A DNA stretch of 64,000 nucleotides from a bacterium (GTDB taxonomy: Bacteria > UBA8248), in the NCBI GenBank assembly GCA_022825065.1, contig JAJDYR010000005.1:1-64000 (forward strand). The letters are read 5' to 3'. The notes beneath the pieces were generated by a model. It was not told where the DNA came from. It did not search any database and worked only from the letters and a program-made list of their open reading frames with translations. Below, one piece after another: positions 44,741 to 52,956 of this stretch; within the stretch, counting starts at the first letter, position 1, and the number at the start of each line of letters is the position of its first letter. A program made the translations under genes and the position numbers.

Positions 44741-45682
44741 CTAAATCAGAACGACGCTTTGGAAGAGATAGTCGCCGATGTTCAGGATGGTTGAACCCGC
44801 CACGCGAAAGACGAACGTGGAGTGAACCTCGGCGAGCGCGCCCGTGTATATTCGCGTGCTCGCAATCGCGAAGTTGTCTTTCTCGCTGTTCGACAAGCGG
44901 ATGATTTCGACTTCCGGATAGGCCTGCCCCGTTCCGCCAAACAGTTCGAGATTCATATCCAGGCCCGCCAGACCCGCGATGCTCGTTGAATTCACCCATC
45001 CCTGTCCGCCGGCTTCCTGGCGAATGACGTCGTGGCCCGGCCACATCAGGATTTCGTGCGTCGCGACGGAGGTCCAGTCGGTGGACAGGGTGGTGGCGAG
45101 CGTCCCTTTGGATTGAGCGGCGTATTCCGCCTTGTTCCAGAAGCTTCTGACATACACGTCGTTCGCGAGAACGAACTGGGACGAGCCGTCCGTTCTCGCG
45201 ACCCCGGCGAGGGTGCGGCTCTTGTCGTCCGTTTTGTGCGCCAGCCCCGTGGCGGCGTCGAACGCCCAGCTTCCCGCCCTGTCGAATTCGAGTTTGAGCA
45301 AGCCCCCGTCGTCGTAGACGAAGACGGCATAGGAATTGTCCGCGGTGAGGCCTGCGTTCGTTAGCGTGATTCCCTCCCAGGGCAAATCCTCGTAATAGAC
45401 GTCCTCCGACGCATCATCGATGAAGGGCACGTGGCAACCCGCCACGGGATTGGCGACGGCGGGATAGTAGGCGGAGTTGAGTGCCGGCTTGAACGCCAGG
45501 GTGGTGGTGTTCACGTAATCAAGCCTGCCCGCGCATTCGATGGGTTGTCTGTTGGCCCTGATTTTTCCGTCCGGGAACAGGGCGGCGAGGGCCAGGCGGT
45601 CGATGACGCGGGCTTTCGTGGGGTGGTGGCCGCCGATGGCTTCTTCGGTATAGCGGGCGGACAGGTCAGCGCCGATGGGCAT
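44741..45682 (-). CDS. Beta-rich tail-fibre-like protein of the tail-like module
   Basis: The 313-residue protein has no recognised family. It is rich in short beta strands with Gly, Thr, Asn and aromatic residues (LTADNSYAVFVYDDGGLLKLEFDRAGSWAFDAATGLAHKTDDKSR, then VEIIRLSNSEKDNFAIASTRIYTGALAEVHSTFVFRVAGSTILNIGDYLFQS), as in tail fibres or receptor-binding proteins. ATG 45682 behind AAGGAG is clear; the track start is too long. Confidence 0.6.
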   Translation of the reverse strand: MPIGADLSARYTEEAIGGHHPTKARVIDRLALAALFPDGKIRANRQPIECAGRLDYVNTTTLAFKPALNSAYYPAVANPVAGCHVPFIDDASEDVYYEDLPWEGITLTNAGLTADNSYAVFVYDDGGLLKLEFDRAGSWAFDAATGLAHKTDDKSRTLAGVARTDGSSQFVLANDVYVRSFWNKAEYAAQSKGTLATTLSTDWTSVATHEILMWPGHDVIRQEAGGQGWVNSTSIAGLAGLDMNLELFGGTGQAYPEVEIIRLSNSEKDNFAIASTRIYTGALAEVHSTFVFRVAGSTILNIGDYLFQSVVLI

Positions 45683-45693
45683 GGTTTTCTCCT

Positions 45694-46905
45694 TTATGCG
45701 TAAGTGGCGACGTCGCGCTCGGCGCCCAGGAGCCAATCGCCTTCAAGTATTTTGGCGCCATCCAGAAGAGGGGAGGATGTCAGGAAAAAGCCGGTATCCC
45801 GGATTTTGAGTTCCATGCCCTGCTCTCCCAGGTCGTAATTCACCTCGATAACCTCCCCGATTTGATTCACGAGGGGTTCGAGTTTCTTCGAGCGCATCCA
45901 GGGCACGCTGAACGCCACGTAATCGTCCGGTTCGACTTCGAGCGCTCTCAGGGAGCCATCCTCGATAGTGAGTATGCGGGTGGGTTCGTGATAGCGCCCC
46001 ACGATGCGCGATTGAACAGTGGCGGCCACGCTCTCGCGCCGGACCCATTCGAGCCTGAGCGGGCTTTCAGGAGGTCTCCTGACGCCGTAGAGTCTTTGGG
46101 AGGACCTGTTCTGGGTAGTGCCTCCATCGTCGTGTTTGATGTAACGCGCGTCTGGATAATTCCTCGCATAGAGCGCCGGAACCTGGTTGATTACGGTGTC
46201 GCGCGCTATCTCCGCTTCGATGTGCGATTGGCCGAAGCGGGGCAATACCTTTTGTGGAGAGTTCATGAAGGATTCTCCTCCGGCGATGTGAATTCTCAGG
46301 CGACCGAACGGGTCGATTTCGTATCGTCCGAGAAAATCGCCCAAAAGCGCGGTGAGAACGTCGGCGGGCGCATGGTCGTCCATGATGATTCCACCCGCCC
46401 GGTAGCCGAGCGCCTTTGCGCTGGTTGCCGCGCGCGCGAGGGCCTGCATGTCGACATCCTGCTCACTGAATCCCCAGACGCTCGCCATGAGGTCATGAAC
46501 GATCTCGGCGGGGTTTTCGATGAGCCCGCCCGCTGCGGTTTTCCTGCCCTTGCATACGGCCGTCACTCGCCCTTTTGGCGGGGTGGTGAAAGCGGCTGTG
46601 GCGATGACGCCACGGCCCTGATAGTTCTGGGCGACCTCCAGCGTGTAATTATCCGCCTCGATGCGGCCATCGTCGTCGAACAGTACGACGCCGCCCCATA
46701 TCTCGTGCCCGGCCACGCAGTAGACGCCGTCACCTGCGGTGTCGATTTTAGGCGGCGCGTAAACGCCTGCTTTCTCGCGCGAAGGAACCGTCAAATCCCC
46801 GTAGATGATGGGGAGGCTCTGGTCTTCGAATTCAGGGGCGGCGTACCTCGAAGCGCGGCCTATCTGAAACGAATCCGAGAGCCTGTCCGTCGTCGGGTCG
46901 GGCAT
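45694..46905 (-). CDS. Phage tail hub-like protein
   Basis: The 403-residue protein probably corresponds to a tail or baseplate hub component. It opens with a beta-rich region (LPIIYGDLTVP, VYCVAGHEIWGGVVLFDDDGRIE). A central ENPAEIVHDLMASVWGF and ADVLTALLGDFLGRYEIDPFGRLRIHIAGG resemble hub domains, and it ends with an OB-like stretch (LEVEPDDYVAFSVPWMRSKKLEPLVNQIGEVIEVNYDLGEQGMELKIRDTG). The assignment rests on pattern and context. It begins one base after the upstream stop. Confidence 0.6.
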   Translation of the reverse strand: MPDPTTDRLSDSFQIGRASRYAAPEFEDQSLPIIYGDLTVPSREKAGVYAPPKIDTAGDGVYCVAGHEIWGGVVLFDDDGRIEADNYTLEVAQNYQGRGVIATAAFTTPPKGRVTAVCKGRKTAAGGLIENPAEIVHDLMASVWGFSEQDVDMQALARAATSAKALGYRAGGIIMDDHAPADVLTALLGDFLGRYEIDPFGRLRIHIAGGESFMNSPQKVLPRFGQSHIEAEIARDTVINQVPALYARNYPDARYIKHDDGGTTQNRSSQRLYGVRRPPESPLRLEWVRRESVAATVQSRIVGRYHEPTRILTIEDGSLRALEVEPDDYVAFSVPWMRSKKLEPLVNQIGEVIEVNYDLGEQGMELKIRDTGFFLTSSPLLDGAKILEGDWLLGAERDVATYA

Positions 46906-47439
46906 CTAGTTTCCCTCGCATTCAATCGTGACCGATTCGATGCGCTCGGTGATCCGGCGGATGGTGAAACTCGCGATCGAGAGAACGTCGGATATGTTTT
47001 GTCCCGAAAACCCGACGCGCACGTCGACTCGCCCGCCCACGAACGGCTCCGTCGCGAGCATACGGCTCATACGCGGGTGACCGTCCATATCGGGAGCGTT
47101 GTTGATGGCTATCGTAAGGCCCGAGAGTTCTTTTTCCCTGAATGCCTCGAGAATGGAGGGGCCCTGGAACGCGCCGAGAGAGAAGCGGCCGCCGTCCTCT
47201 ATCCAGTCATGGACGCCGAGGAGCACTTCCGCACCCTCTCCCAGCAGGAGCGAGCCGTCGAGAATCCGCGAGCCGTCGAGGAAATGGATTCTTCCGCCTT
47301 GCCCGATCAGGGAGTCGGGCGCCTGTTTGCCGCAGAACACGCGTTTTCCACCGGCGGTGGACAGGTGGTAGAGGACGAGCGCGGTTTTCCCTTCGTGTCC
47401 GGCGATATCCTTGACCGCCCGGTCCGTAGCGCGCTTCAT
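46906..47439 (-). CDS. Minor tail-like protein of the tail-like module
   Basis: The 177-residue protein is not recognised by family. It shows GRIHFLDGSRILDGSLLLGEGAEVLLGVHDWIEDGGRFSLGAFQG, with alternating strands and turns. Its size and position between two larger beta-rich proteins fit a minor tail component. Its ATG overlaps the upstream stop (ATGA). Confidence 0.55.
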   Translation of the reverse strand: MKRATDRAVKDIAGHEGKTALVLYHLSTAGGKRVFCGKQAPDSLIGQGGRIHFLDGSRILDGSLLLGEGAEVLLGVHDWIEDGGRFSLGAFQGPSILEAFREKELSGLTIAINNAPDMDGHPRMSRMLATEPFVGGRVDVRVGFSGQNISDVLSIASFTIRRITERIESVTIECEGN

Positions 47440-48515
47440 GCGAGTCTTTCCTTAAGCACGAGTTCGAAGGAGAAATCATCCGGCCCCGTCTGGCGAGGCA
47501 GGAAACCGCCCGTGAAATGGGCGAGTATTATCGAGGCGGGGTCATCCACATCCATATGAACGAAGAGCGGATTGGCCCGCAGTGTTTCGACGTTCTTCAC
47601 GGCGCGGTACATGGTGAGAAATTCCCCGCGCTGTTCATCCGATATGCGTTCATAGGGAAGGGTGACCGTGCGGCCTCGGTTCAGGAGCACCGGATGTTCC
47701 GCCATGTTTTCCGTGCGTCCCGCCTCCTCGAAGGATTCTTCTCCCACCACGTTTCCGAACCAGAAGTGATCGGCGGGCTCGAAATAACCGCCCAGATAAA
47801 TTTCCGAGACTTCCAGATACGCATCCTGGTCGGCGGCGGCGCCCTCCATCACAAGACGCCAGTGGCGATATGAACGCGGCACTGTGGCGAGATAGTGGAT
47901 GAGCGTGCCATTGCGCCAGGCGAGCCTTTCATCGAGGGCGGGCGCGCGCCAGTCTGCAGACCTGTTCGCCTGAATCCGGAGGCTTGTTCCGGGTGAAAAA
48001 TTGTGGAGGTGGGCGATGAACACGTCGGGAGATTTCTCCGCGCCGAAATCGAGGGCGAGTGACCACGGGTCTTCGGGCGGCGAGGCGCTTCTCATCTTCG
48101 TGGCGGGGTCGAGATCATACAGTCTTTTCGGCGAGTAAAAGCGATTCGCCGTCGCCTGCCAATGATCGCCCAGGGCGAAAGCGGGTGAATCCGCGCCACC
48201 TGCGAAGCGGACCTTCACGCCTGAATCCAGGGCGATATCCGTCAGGGAGGTGGGGATGTTCGAGGCTTCCCAGCCGCCTGCGGGAGTCGACGTCTTGCGC
48301 CACTTGAAGCGAGCGCTTCCGACATCACCCGGGGCGTCAATTTCCACGGAGTAGACTTCCGGGTCATCTCCTGCATAGGCGCCCGAGAAGATCATCGAGC
48401 CGCCCGCGCTGGTGACCCGGGGAACGCCCGCGCCGACGAATCCCTTCTCCACGGAAGTGGCGGCGATGGCCGTCTCCTCATCGATGAGATTTTGATACAT
48501 GAAACGATGTCCCAT
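47436..48515 (-). CDS. Beta-rich protein opening the tail-like module
   Basis: The 359-residue protein starts at ATG 48515 behind a strong AGGAGAG site; the track start 44 codons upstream is not supported. It is mostly beta structure with GADSPAFALGDHWQATANRFYSP, DVFIAHLHNFSPGTSLRIQANRSADWRAP and a C-terminal FSFELVLKERLA. The middle looks like a discoidin or carbohydrate-binding-type sandwich (FGAEKSPDVFIAHLHNFSPGT...RHWRLVMEGAAADQDAYLEVSEIYLGGYF), which would fit surface binding. It is the first gene of the operon. Confidence 0.6.
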   Translation of the reverse strand: MGHRFMYQNLIDEETAIAATSVEKGFVGAGVPRVTSAGGSMIFSGAYAGDDPEVYSVEIDAPGDVGSARFKWRKTSTPAGGWEASNIPTSLTDIALDSGVKVRFAGGADSPAFALGDHWQATANRFYSPKRLYDLDPATKMRSASPPEDPWSLALDFGAEKSPDVFIAHLHNFSPGTSLRIQANRSADWRAPALDERLAWRNGTLIHYLATVPRSYRHWRLVMEGAAADQDAYLEVSEIYLGGYFEPADHFWFGNVVGEESFEEAGRTENMAEHPVLLNRGRTVTLPYERISDEQRGEFLTMYRAVKNVETLRANPLFVHMDVDDPASIILAHFTGGFLPRQTGPDDFSFELVLKERLA

Positions 48516-48545
48516 TCCACTCTCCTGGATGAGGGCTTCCATATC

Positions 48546-48563
48546 GGGAGAAGCGTTTCTCCC
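48546..48563. repeat. Hairpin in the spacer before the tail-like operon
   Basis: GGGAGAA and TTCTCCC arms surround GCGT, 31 bp upstream of the first gene. It would lie in the 5' leader of the tail-like operon and could be regulatory. The rest of the 366-bp gene-free stretch 48516-48881 holds the promoter below and no gene. Confidence 0.45.
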
Positions 48564-48769
48564 GCCGTGCCTTGGCATCACCCCGGTGCGAGAGGATGCC
48601 GATGTCGTGGAATATATGGAAATCGGGGAGGTGCGCTCGCCTCGCAAATGCGGGCAAATGCGTGGAGGAGACGTGTTTTGGGAAGAGATAGGGGTACCCT
48701 TGAGGGAAGATGATCCATGAATTACCGGGTCTGTTCATGTTCACGGAGAGGGGACAGGAAAATAAAAAT

Positions 48770-48796
48770 TTGAGAAATCGAGAAAATCTGCTATAA
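48770..48796 (+). promoter_or_regulatory. Candidate sigma-70 promoter for the M23 gene
   Basis: A perfect -10 TATAAT at 48791 is preceded by TTGAGA with a 15-bp spacer, slightly short. The region around is AT-rich. It faces the M23 gene, about 85 bp upstream of its start. Confidence 0.55.
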
Positions 48797-48881
48797 TTAA
48801 TAGTTCAACAGTAAGATGAAGTTTTCTGTTGTACCTGCCGGTTTTATGTAGTGTCCGCCCGATGCTTCGAAAGGGATCGTG

Positions 48882-50363
48882 ATGCGCAGGTTAATAGCGC
48901 GTCTCGTCGAGCTAGTTGGCTCCACACGAAAATCCGAGAGCAGCTTTGCGAAGTTCTGGGTAGCTGGCGTGCTCTTGGCGGTGGGCATCAGCGTCTTCCT
49001 GAATGTCCGCTCCGCGATGCCTCCTCCCCCCGATTCGTCGGAAAAATCCGCTCCGAGTCCTGTCGCGCGTAAAGCCGAAGAAGCGCGCAAAATTACGGCA
49101 CTACGCGAGTTCCCCCAGGCATCTCAGAACCAGATTCGTCAGAAGCCCAGAGAAAATGCTTCGGAGAAAGCCGCCGAGGATCAGCCAATCAAGAGCCCGC
49201 CGAAAGAGGAAAAACTCACCACGGAAGCGGGCAAATTCTCCAGGGCAGACACCGTCATCGGCGTGCTGATGGCGCGTAAAGTGCGCCGGTCGGAGATTCA
49301 GAAAATCCTGGATAGCGTGCGTGAAAAGCGTATTTTTTCGCGCATTCGGGCAGGTCGCCGGTTTGAGGTGAGAAAAAAAGACGGCGAATTTCGCGAATTC
49401 GTTCTGCAACTCGACAATGAAAGTCGGCTCAGAATCTCGCGAACGCCGAACGGGGCGATGAGGGCCACGAAAGAGGCCATCCCCTATTCCATTGATGTGG
49501 TACGCATTCAATCCCGTATTCAGAGTTCCTTGTATCATGCCATCTCCGATGGCGGCGGCTCTCCCGTGCTGGTGAACAAGCTCAGCGATATTTTTGCATT
49601 CGTCATTGATTTTCATAAGGATTTACAAAGCGGAGACCAGGTGGAGGTCCTGGTCGAGCGAAAGCATATTCAGGATGAATTCGCCGGTTACGGACGGATT
49701 CTGGCGGCTGAGTTCATCGTGAGGAAAAGGCGGCACACCGCGGTGTACTTCGAGGGCGGAGGCGGCAGATATTACGATTTCGAAGGTGAGTCTCTGAAGC
49801 GCGCCTTTTTGCGATCTCCGCTTCGCTATACGCGGATCAGTTCGCGCTTCTCGAAGAGGCGCTTTCATCCCGTGCTCAAGCGCTACCGTCCCCACTTTGG
49901 CGTCGATTACGCCGCGCCCCGGGGGACGCCCGTCCTTGCGGTCGCCGATGGAGTCGTCGCCTGGGCGGGCCGAAAACGCCAAGCCGGCAAGACGATCGAG
50001 CTGCGCCATGGCGGCGGTTACCGAACCGCCTATCTCCATCTGTATCGGTATGCGCGCGGGATTCGCGCGGGCAGGCAGGTTCTCCAGGGCCAGGTGATCG
50101 GCTACGTGGGTTCCACGGGTTTGTCCACTGGCCCCCATCTCGATTACCGGATCACTCGCCGTGGACGGTATTTGAACCCCCTGAAGGCGAAACTCCCCAA
50201 AGGAATACCGCTTCCCCGTTCGCTGCGCTCGGCTTTCAAAAAGATTTTGGACGAGCGTCGAACGATGTTTGACAACTTGCCCCTGCTGAAGGAAGTTCAG
50301 GCTTCACCCGCGGCCCACGAGCCGTCATTCGGCGCCGCGGATCAGCAAACATCACGTCTTTGA
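48882..50363 (+). CDS. M23-family (LytM/OapA-like) envelope peptidase domain protein
   Basis: The 493-residue protein has one N-terminal membrane helix (FWVAGVLLAVGISVFLNV) and a charged linker. An OapA/LysM-like region follows (LMARKVRRSEIQKILDSVREKRIFSRIRAGRRFEV), then a C-terminal M23 domain. That domain has HFGVDYAAPRGTPVLAVADGVVAWAG, YLHLYRYARGIRAGRQVLQGQVIGYVGSTGLSTGPHLDYRI. The usual final HxH is HLD here, so one zinc ligand is replaced by Asp. This variant occurs in other lineages as I recall, and activity is uncertain. The likely role is peptidoglycan remodelling in the periplasm. ATG 48882 is preferred to the GTG one codon before. Confidence 0.88.
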   Translation: MRRLIARLVELVGSTRKSESSFAKFWVAGVLLAVGISVFLNVRSAMPPPPDSSEKSAPSPVARKAEEARKITALREFPQASQNQIRQKPRENASEKAAEDQPIKSPPKEEKLTTEAGKFSRADTVIGVLMARKVRRSEIQKILDSVREKRIFSRIRAGRRFEVRKKDGEFREFVLQLDNESRLRISRTPNGAMRATKEAIPYSIDVVRIQSRIQSSLYHAISDGGGSPVLVNKLSDIFAFVIDFHKDLQSGDQVEVLVERKHIQDEFAGYGRILAAEFIVRKRRHTAVYFEGGGGRYYDFEGESLKRAFLRSPLRYTRISSRFSKRRFHPVLKRYRPHFGVDYAAPRGTPVLAVADGVVAWAGRKRQAGKTIELRHGGGYRTAYLHLYRYARGIRAGRQVLQGQVIGYVGSTGLSTGPHLDYRITRRGRYLNPLKAKLPKGIPLPRSLRSAFKKILDERRTMFDNLPLLKEVQASPAAHEPSFGAADQQTSRL

Positions 50364-50393
50364 GCTGAAAACGGAACAAGGGAGAAGGTGCTC

Positions 50394-50903
50394 ATGTTGA
50401 TTCCCTTTGAGGGAGTGCTGCCTAGAATTCATGAAACCGCCTGGCTGGCGGAAACCGCCGTCGTCATCGGTGACGTGGAGATCGGGGAGCACAGCAGCGT
50501 CTGGTACAACTGCGTTCTGCGCGGAGACCACATGCCCATCCGCGTGGGCAAGCGCACCAACATACAGGATGGCTCCGTTCTGCATATAGAGAGCGGCAAA
50601 TACGACTGCGTACTGGGCGACGACATTACAGTGGGCCACATGGCCATCGTACATGGGTGCCACGTGGCAGACGGCGCTGTCATCGCGATGGGCGCCATCG
50701 TGCTCAACAACGTGAAGGTAGGCGAGGGCGCCGTCGTCGGGGCGGGCGCCGTCGTGCCCGAGAACAAGGTGATCGATCCGGGCACCCTCTGGCTGGGCGC
50801 GCCTGCGAAGTATGTTCGCGATCTCAACGATGAGGAAATAGAGCGCTTCAAGAACGCCGCCGTCTCCTATATGAACAACAAAGAACGTTTCAGAAATTCA
50901 TGA
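50394..50903 (+). CDS. Gamma-class carbonic anhydrase / hexapeptide-repeat protein
   Basis: The 169-residue left-handed beta-helix protein carries hexapeptide repeats throughout (AVVIGDVEIGEHSSVWYNCVLRGD, VGHMAIVHGCHVADGAVIAMGAIVLNNVKVGEGAVVGAGAVV). Three His residues in VLHIESG and GHMAIVHGC match the gamma carbonic anhydrase metal site. Many homologues of this YrdA-like branch have no proven activity. ATG 50394 follows GGAGAAGG. It sits between the M23 gene and ppx. Confidence 0.88.
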   Translation: MLIPFEGVLPRIHETAWLAETAVVIGDVEIGEHSSVWYNCVLRGDHMPIRVGKRTNIQDGSVLHIESGKYDCVLGDDITVGHMAIVHGCHVADGAVIAMGAIVLNNVKVGEGAVVGAGAVVPENKVIDPGTLWLGAPAKYVRDLNDEEIERFKNAAVSYMNNKERFRNS

Positions 50904-50927
50904 CCACACCGGAACTCCTCTTTTTTC

Positions 50928-51887
50928 ATGTCTGAACATTCCCGCTCCGACGCCTCGGCCCCGCTTGCCGCGGTGGTGGATTTGGGAACGAACGCAGCCC
51001 GCCTGGCGCTCGCTACCATCGATAATGCGGGCAGGCTGGAATCGCATGGCCGCTGGCGTGAACTGATTCGTCTGGGCGAGGGGGTTCGCGAAACGGGCCT
51101 TCTCTCCGAGAAGGCCATGGCGAGAGGACTTGCCTGCCTTGCCCGGTTTGCGCAAATCATTGAAAAGCATCGCGTTCATCTCGTCGACGCCCTGGCGACC
51201 AGCGCGCTGCGCGAGGCGCGAAATTCGGATGTATTCATAGCGCGCGCCCTGCAACTGGGGATTGCAATGCGCGTTATTGCACCGGAGGAAGAAGCGCGCC
51301 TGGCGCTGGCGGGCGTTTTCGCCGGCGAGGAGGCCAGACCCGAGCGCGCGTTGGTGTTCGACGTAGGCGGAGGAAGTCTCGAGGTGATGCTTGCTGAGCA
51401 TGACGAGGTTCGAGAGATGGCGAGTCTTCCCGCCGGCGTGGTGTATCTGACGGAGCGCTATTTGAAGAACATGCCCACGCCTCATGAACAGGTCCAGGTT
51501 TGCTCGGAGGCGGTGGAGGCGATGTTGGCGGACGTCCATTTCGAAGAGGCGGAACTGACGGAAATTCCCTTTATCGGTTGTGGGGGAGTGGTGGCGTTGG
51601 CCTGGTTTTTGACAGAAGGCAAGCCGCTGGGTGGGGGCGTGAATGGCGTCTCGCTGCCCGCTTCTTTTTTCGAGGAATGGGTCGGTCGGTTTGCCGGGTT
51701 GTCTTATGAAGAAAGAAGCGGGCTGCGAGGCTTCGAAATGGGGCGTGAGGACGTAGCGCTTGCCGGGCTGATTGTCGTGCGCGCGTTATTGCGGTGGGGA
51801 CGAAAGAAGGAATTGGGCGTATCGACCGGAGGTGTTCGCGAGGGAAGGCTTCTGGAGTTATTGAAGTCAAGCGCGCAGAATCGTTGA
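50928..51887 (+). CDS. Ppx/GppA-family phosphatase
   Basis: The 319-residue protein is an ASKHA-fold exopolyphosphatase or pppGpp phosphatase. The phosphate loops are VVDLGTNAARLALA near the start and VFDVGGGSLEVMLAE near residue 145; DALATSALREARNSDVFIARA is also family-typical. The length fits the short two-domain form without the HD-like C-terminal domain. Polyphosphate and (p)ppGpp hydrolysis cannot be separated by sequence. Confidence 0.92.
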   Translation: MSEHSRSDASAPLAAVVDLGTNAARLALATIDNAGRLESHGRWRELIRLGEGVRETGLLSEKAMARGLACLARFAQIIEKHRVHLVDALATSALREARNSDVFIARALQLGIAMRVIAPEEEARLALAGVFAGEEARPERALVFDVGGGSLEVMLAEHDEVREMASLPAGVVYLTERYLKNMPTPHEQVQVCSEAVEAMLADVHFEEAELTEIPFIGCGGVVALAWFLTEGKPLGGGVNGVSLPASFFEEWVGRFAGLSYEERSGLRGFEMGREDVALAGLIVVRALLRWGRKKELGVSTGGVREGRLLELLKSSAQNR

Positions 51888-52076
51888 AATCGATTGCGAG
51901 GCGTGTGTTGGTTCGATGAATCGCAGGACGCCCGGGTATACCTCCTTGTGCTTTGTTGTTTGACACTGCTTCGCCGCCTTTTTATATTTCAAAACAGGCT
52001 TATGGATAGGAGCCCGATGCGACGCGATGTCGCAAAACGCACCCGTCTTGCGGCGCACATCCTCTGGGGAAACGAT

Positions 52077-52613
52077 ATGGGGAAAATACTTCAATTTCCT
52101 CTCTCCCAAATTCCGGATAATGGCCTGGATGTCGCTCTGGATTTGGAAATGGATGATTTGGAGGAAGTCTGGTTCCGGGCTTCTGGATTAAAGCTTATCG
52201 GCAGGTTGGAAAAAACAGGCTCTGATGAGGTGAGTTTCCAGGGGCGGTTGAGCGGTCGGTTTTTGTTGGAATGCTCTCTTGGTCTGGCGGAATTTATTCA
52301 TCCATTCGATGAATCTTTGGCCATCTATTTTTCGCAAATTCCGCAAGATTCCGGTTCAGAAGGTGAAGTTGAACTGAATGAAGAAGACCTCGAGGTCGCG
52401 TATATCGAAAATGAAACGGTGGATCTAACGACGCCGGTACGCGACCAAATCGGGCTGGCGATTCCCGTTCAGCCCAGATGTCCTGATAAATGTCTGGGAG
52501 AAGCGCCTGAAACTTGCCGGAAACTCGATGAGGGAGAGTCCGTCGGCGTGGGCGCGGAATCGGATCCGCGGTGGGGGCCGCTCAGTGGTTGGAAACCAGG
52601 GGGCTCCGCTTGA
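52077..52613 (+). CDS. yceD: YceD/DUF177 family protein
   Basis: The 178-residue protein belongs to the DUF177 family, which almost always precedes rpmF and is linked to 23S rRNA accumulation. It begins MGKILQFPLSQIPDNGLDVALDLEMDD and contains FQGRLSGRFLLECSLGLAEFIHPFDESLAIYF. The C-terminal cysteine region is RCPDKCLGEAPETCRKLDEGE, shorter than the usual CxGLCPxCG. The track ORF opens 61 codons early; ATG 52077 after CTGGGGAAA gives the family N-terminus. Confidence 0.88.
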   Translation: MGKILQFPLSQIPDNGLDVALDLEMDDLEEVWFRASGLKLIGRLEKTGSDEVSFQGRLSGRFLLECSLGLAEFIHPFDESLAIYFSQIPQDSGSEGEVELNEEDLEVAYIENETVDLTTPVRDQIGLAIPVQPRCPDKCLGEAPETCRKLDEGESVGVGAESDPRWGPLSGWKPGGSA

Positions 52614-52756
52614 TTTTTGAATGGTTCGTGTGAGGTGAATCTCAATTTTGAAATATGTGGTAGTATGTGATGTTTCTGTTTTCGGGTATGACGCCGAGAG
52701 GACATCGGCGGGAATTGCTCGTGTTTAACGTATTATTGTGAAAGGAGTACGGTGCT

Positions 52757-52936
52757 GTGGGGCTTCCCAAACGTCGGCACTCGCAGACGCGAGGCCGTAA
52801 AAGAAGAACACACTACAAGGCGGCGAAACCATCAATTGCGGTTTGCACGAACTGTAATAATCCGGTGTTGCCCCATCGGGTGTGCAATATCTGCGGGTAT
52901 TACAAGGGCCAGAAAGTTCTGGAAGTGAAGGAATAA
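52757..52936 (+). CDS. rpmF: Ribosomal protein L32
   Basis: This 59-residue protein is below the track's cutoff. It reads GLPKRRHSQTRGRKRRTHYKAAKPSIAVCTNCNNPVLPHRVCNICGYYKGQKVLEVKE after a GTG start behind AAAGGAG. The four zinc cysteines are CTNC and CNIC, with the conserved HRVC. It lies between yceD and plsX as in most bacteria. Confidence 0.96.
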   Translation: MGLPKRRHSQTRGRKRRTHYKAAKPSIAVCTNCNNPVLPHRVCNICGYYKGQKVLEVKE

Positions 52937-52956
52937 TATTCCCACTGGAAGAGACA

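Noticed and set aside
51894-52076. Upstream extension of the yceD ORF
   Set aside because: The 61 added residues have no family similarity, and the canonical N-terminus starts at ATG 52077.
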